Part shown: one piece after another, positions 5,341 to 6,760 of the stretch
Layout: every line of letters starts with the position of its first letter
Numbering within the stretch: the stretch's first letter is position 1
Assembly (NCBI GenBank): GCA_030672225.1
Contig: DAOVGW010000026.1
Location: 1 to 6,760, forward strand
DNA: 6,760 bases
Reading direction: 5' to 3'
DNA from: Dehalococcoidales bacterium
Lineage (GTDB): Bacteria; Chloroflexota; Dehalococcoidia; Dehalococcoidales; ARS1013
Translations under genes and position numbers: made by a program
Notes under the pieces: model-generated
Database searches by the model: none
Seen by the model: the letters and a program-made list of their open reading frames with translations, nothing else
What the model was told of the DNA's origin: nothing

Positions 5341-6760
5341 TAAAGACCATGGCTATATTGTGCTTATCGGCTGCCTTGATAGAGTCTTCATCTCTTATTG
5401 AGCCGCCGGGCTGGATGATAGCCGTCACGCCGCCCTCGGCTGCCTGCTCAACACTGTCGGGGAAGGGGAACATAGCATCAGATGCCATAACGCTGCCCCG
5501 GGACTTTTCCCCGGCCTTGGCTTTGGCAATGTCAACACTTACCACCCGGTTGGGTTGCCCGGCACCCATTCCCAGCAGGGTCTTATCTTTAACCAGGACA
5601 ATGGCATTGGACTTTATGTGCTTTGCTGCCCGCCAGGCAAACTTCAGGTCTTCCAGCTCGGCCTCGGTCGGTGACCGTTTGGTTACTGTTTTTAAGTTAA
5701 CGCTACCCTCGGGCAGAGAGTCTGAGGTCTGGACAAGCAGGCCGCCCTTTACCCGGCGGAAATCAAGATAACCTGCCGCTGTGGCATGCTCAGGCGGTAG
5801 CTCAGCCAGCAGTATGCGCAGATTCCTCTTCTTTTTTAATACTTCTAAGGCATCGGCATCATATTCGGGGGCAATGACTACCTCGTAAAAGGTGTTACTC
5901 ATTTCCTGGGCCATGCTGAGACTTAAAGCTCGGTTAGCAGCCACGATGCCGCCAAAGGCTGACACCGGGTCGCCGCTTAAGGCCCGCCGGTAGGCCTCAG
6001 CAATATCCGGATGGCTGGAAAGGCCACAGGGGTTGGTATGCTTGACAATAGCCACTGTCGGCTGGGCAAAGTCGGTTGCCGCGCCCCAGGCGGCATCAGC
6101 ATCCAGGATGTTATTAAAAGAAAGCTCCTTGCCCCATAGCTTCCTTGCCCAGATTATGCCGCTATCCTGCTTTAAGACCGTTTGCTCAGCATAGAAAGCG
6201 GCCGGCTGGTGGGGGTTCTCACCATAGCGCAGGTCATGGCGCTTCTTTAGGGCTATGGTCATCTCATTGGGGAAACCATCCATATCCTGCCTAAGGTATT
6301 GAGAAATAGCGGTATCGTAGACGGCTACGTGCTGGAAGGCCTTCTGGGCCAGCCTTCTGCGCTCAGCCATATCAAGGTCTTGCTGCTTTAGTTTTACTAA
6401 GACCGGCTGGTAGTCGGTCGGGTCTACCACCACGATGACATCGGGGAAGTTCTTGGCCGCCGCCCGGAGCATGGTCGGGCCGCCGATGTCAATATTTTCC
6501 AGCGCCTTATCAAGGGTAACATTTTCTTTGGCTACAGTCTGGGCGAAGGGATATAGATTAACGGCTACTAGGTCAATAAGCCCAATATCATTGGCGGCAA
6601 GTTCAGCCATGTGGGCGGGCAGGTTGCGTCTGGCCAGCAGACCGCCGTGGACTTTAGGGTGCAGGGTCTTTACCCTGCCATCCAGAATCTCGGGGAAACC
6701 GGTAATACTGGAGACGCTTTTTACCGGAACTTGAGCCTCTTCCAGTGCCCTTTTGGTGCC
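5315..6760 (-). CDS. purH: Bifunctional AICAR transformylase / IMP cyclohydrolase PurH, N-terminus cut by window edge
   Basis: PurH catalyses the last two steps of purine synthesis: formylation of AICAR with 10-formyl-tetrahydrofolate, then ring closure to IMP. The visible part is 481 residues and the frame is open to base 6760. Comparison with known PurH (about 510-530 residues) suggests about 35 N-terminal residues are missing. The ATG at 6608-6610 is internal, because conserved sequence continues upstream of it: GTKRALEEA at the window edge, then TGFPEILDGRVKTLHPK and HGGLLARR of the IMP cyclohydrolase domain. The transformylase domain shows RYGENPHQ, the catalytic Lys-His of KHTNPCG (6023-6043), GDPVSAFGGIVAANR, ASDAMFPFPDS and the C-terminal MVFTGIRHF. 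All expected motifs are present. It converges on tilS with a 25-base gap and is not part of that operon; its promoter and ribosome binding site lie outside the window. Confidence 0.96.
   Translation of the reverse strand, partial: GTKRALEEAQVPVKSVSSITGFPEILDGRVKTLHPKVHGGLLARRNLPAHMAELAANDIGLIDLVAVNLYPFAQTVAKENVTLDKALENIDIGGPTMLRAAAKNFPDVIVVVDPTDYQPVLVKLKQQDLDMAERRRLAQKAFQHVAVYDTAISQYLRQDMDGFPNEMTIALKKRHDLRYGENPHQPAAFYAEQTVLKQDSGIIWARKLWGKELSFNNILDADAAWGAATDFAQPTVAIVKHTNPCGLSSHPDIAEAYRRALSGDPVSAFGGIVAANRALSLSMAQEMSNTFYEVVIAPEYDADALEVLKKKRNLRILLAELPPEHATAAGYLDFRRVKGGLLVQTSDSLPEGSVNLKTVTKRSPTEAELEDLKFAWRAAKHIKSNAIVLVKDKTLLGMGAGQPNRVVSVDIAKAKAGEKSRGSVMASDAMFPFPDSVEQAAEGGVTAIIQPGGSIRDEDSIKAADKHNIAMVFTGIRHFLH

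Noticed and set aside
5334..5771. Plus-strand open frame of 145 codons opposite purH
   Set aside because: It is antisense to the highly conserved C-terminal half of PurH and resembles no family I know.
6608..6610. ATG as the start of purH
   Set aside because: Conserved PurH sequence continues upstream in frame to the window edge, so this methionine is internal.
6661..6678. Perfect 7-base inverted repeat with a 4-base loop in purH (GCAGGGT/ACCCTGC)
   Set aside because: The bases encode the conserved GRVKTL segment of PurH, so the repeat is explained by coding constraint and chance.

Overview
The window is a compact stretch of bacterial chromosome of moderate GC content. It holds five complete genes on the plus strand and one convergent gene on the minus strand that runs off the right edge. 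I see no mobile element, CRISPR array, tRNA or rRNA gene, prophage gene or toxin module. The gene set is a CNNM/CBS membrane transporter-like protein, a DUF2344 radical-SAM-linked protein, a Ste24-like membrane protease, a histidine phosphatase, TilS and PurH. TTG and ATG starts, short or overlapping gene junctions and the style of the proteins suggest an uncultured anaerobe, possibly of the Chloroflexota (Dehalococcoidia-like). That placement is an impression from protein style and not a measurement.

Positions 71-3740 look like one operon. The CorC/HlyC-type protein (71-1351) has a strong ribosome binding site. It overlaps the DUF2344 gene (1332-1976) by 20 bases. The M48 protease (from 1983 or 2007 to 3143) follows after a 6-base gap in the same reading frame. 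The histidine phosphatase (3144-3740) starts with TTG directly after the protease stop codon. The first and third products are membrane proteins, and I see no single pathway joining the four.

A 79-base gap (3741-3819) separates the operon from tilS (3820-5289). The gap carries an imperfect hairpin over the phosphatase stop and a good promoter candidate (TTGTTC, 17-base spacer, TATAAT) very close to the tilS ATG. TilS makes the lysidine that lets tRNA-Ile(CAU) read AUA codons. A 25-base convergent gap (5290-5314) with a possible weak hairpin separates tilS from purH, which encodes the bifunctional enzyme for the last two steps of IMP synthesis. The purH frame stays open to base 6760, so about 35 N-terminal residues lie outside the window.

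No convincing undescribed system is present. The points most worth a second look are the same-frame, one-stop junction between DUF2344 and the protease, the nearly leaderless tilS promoter arrangement, and the DUF2344 gene lacking its usual radical SAM partner next to it.
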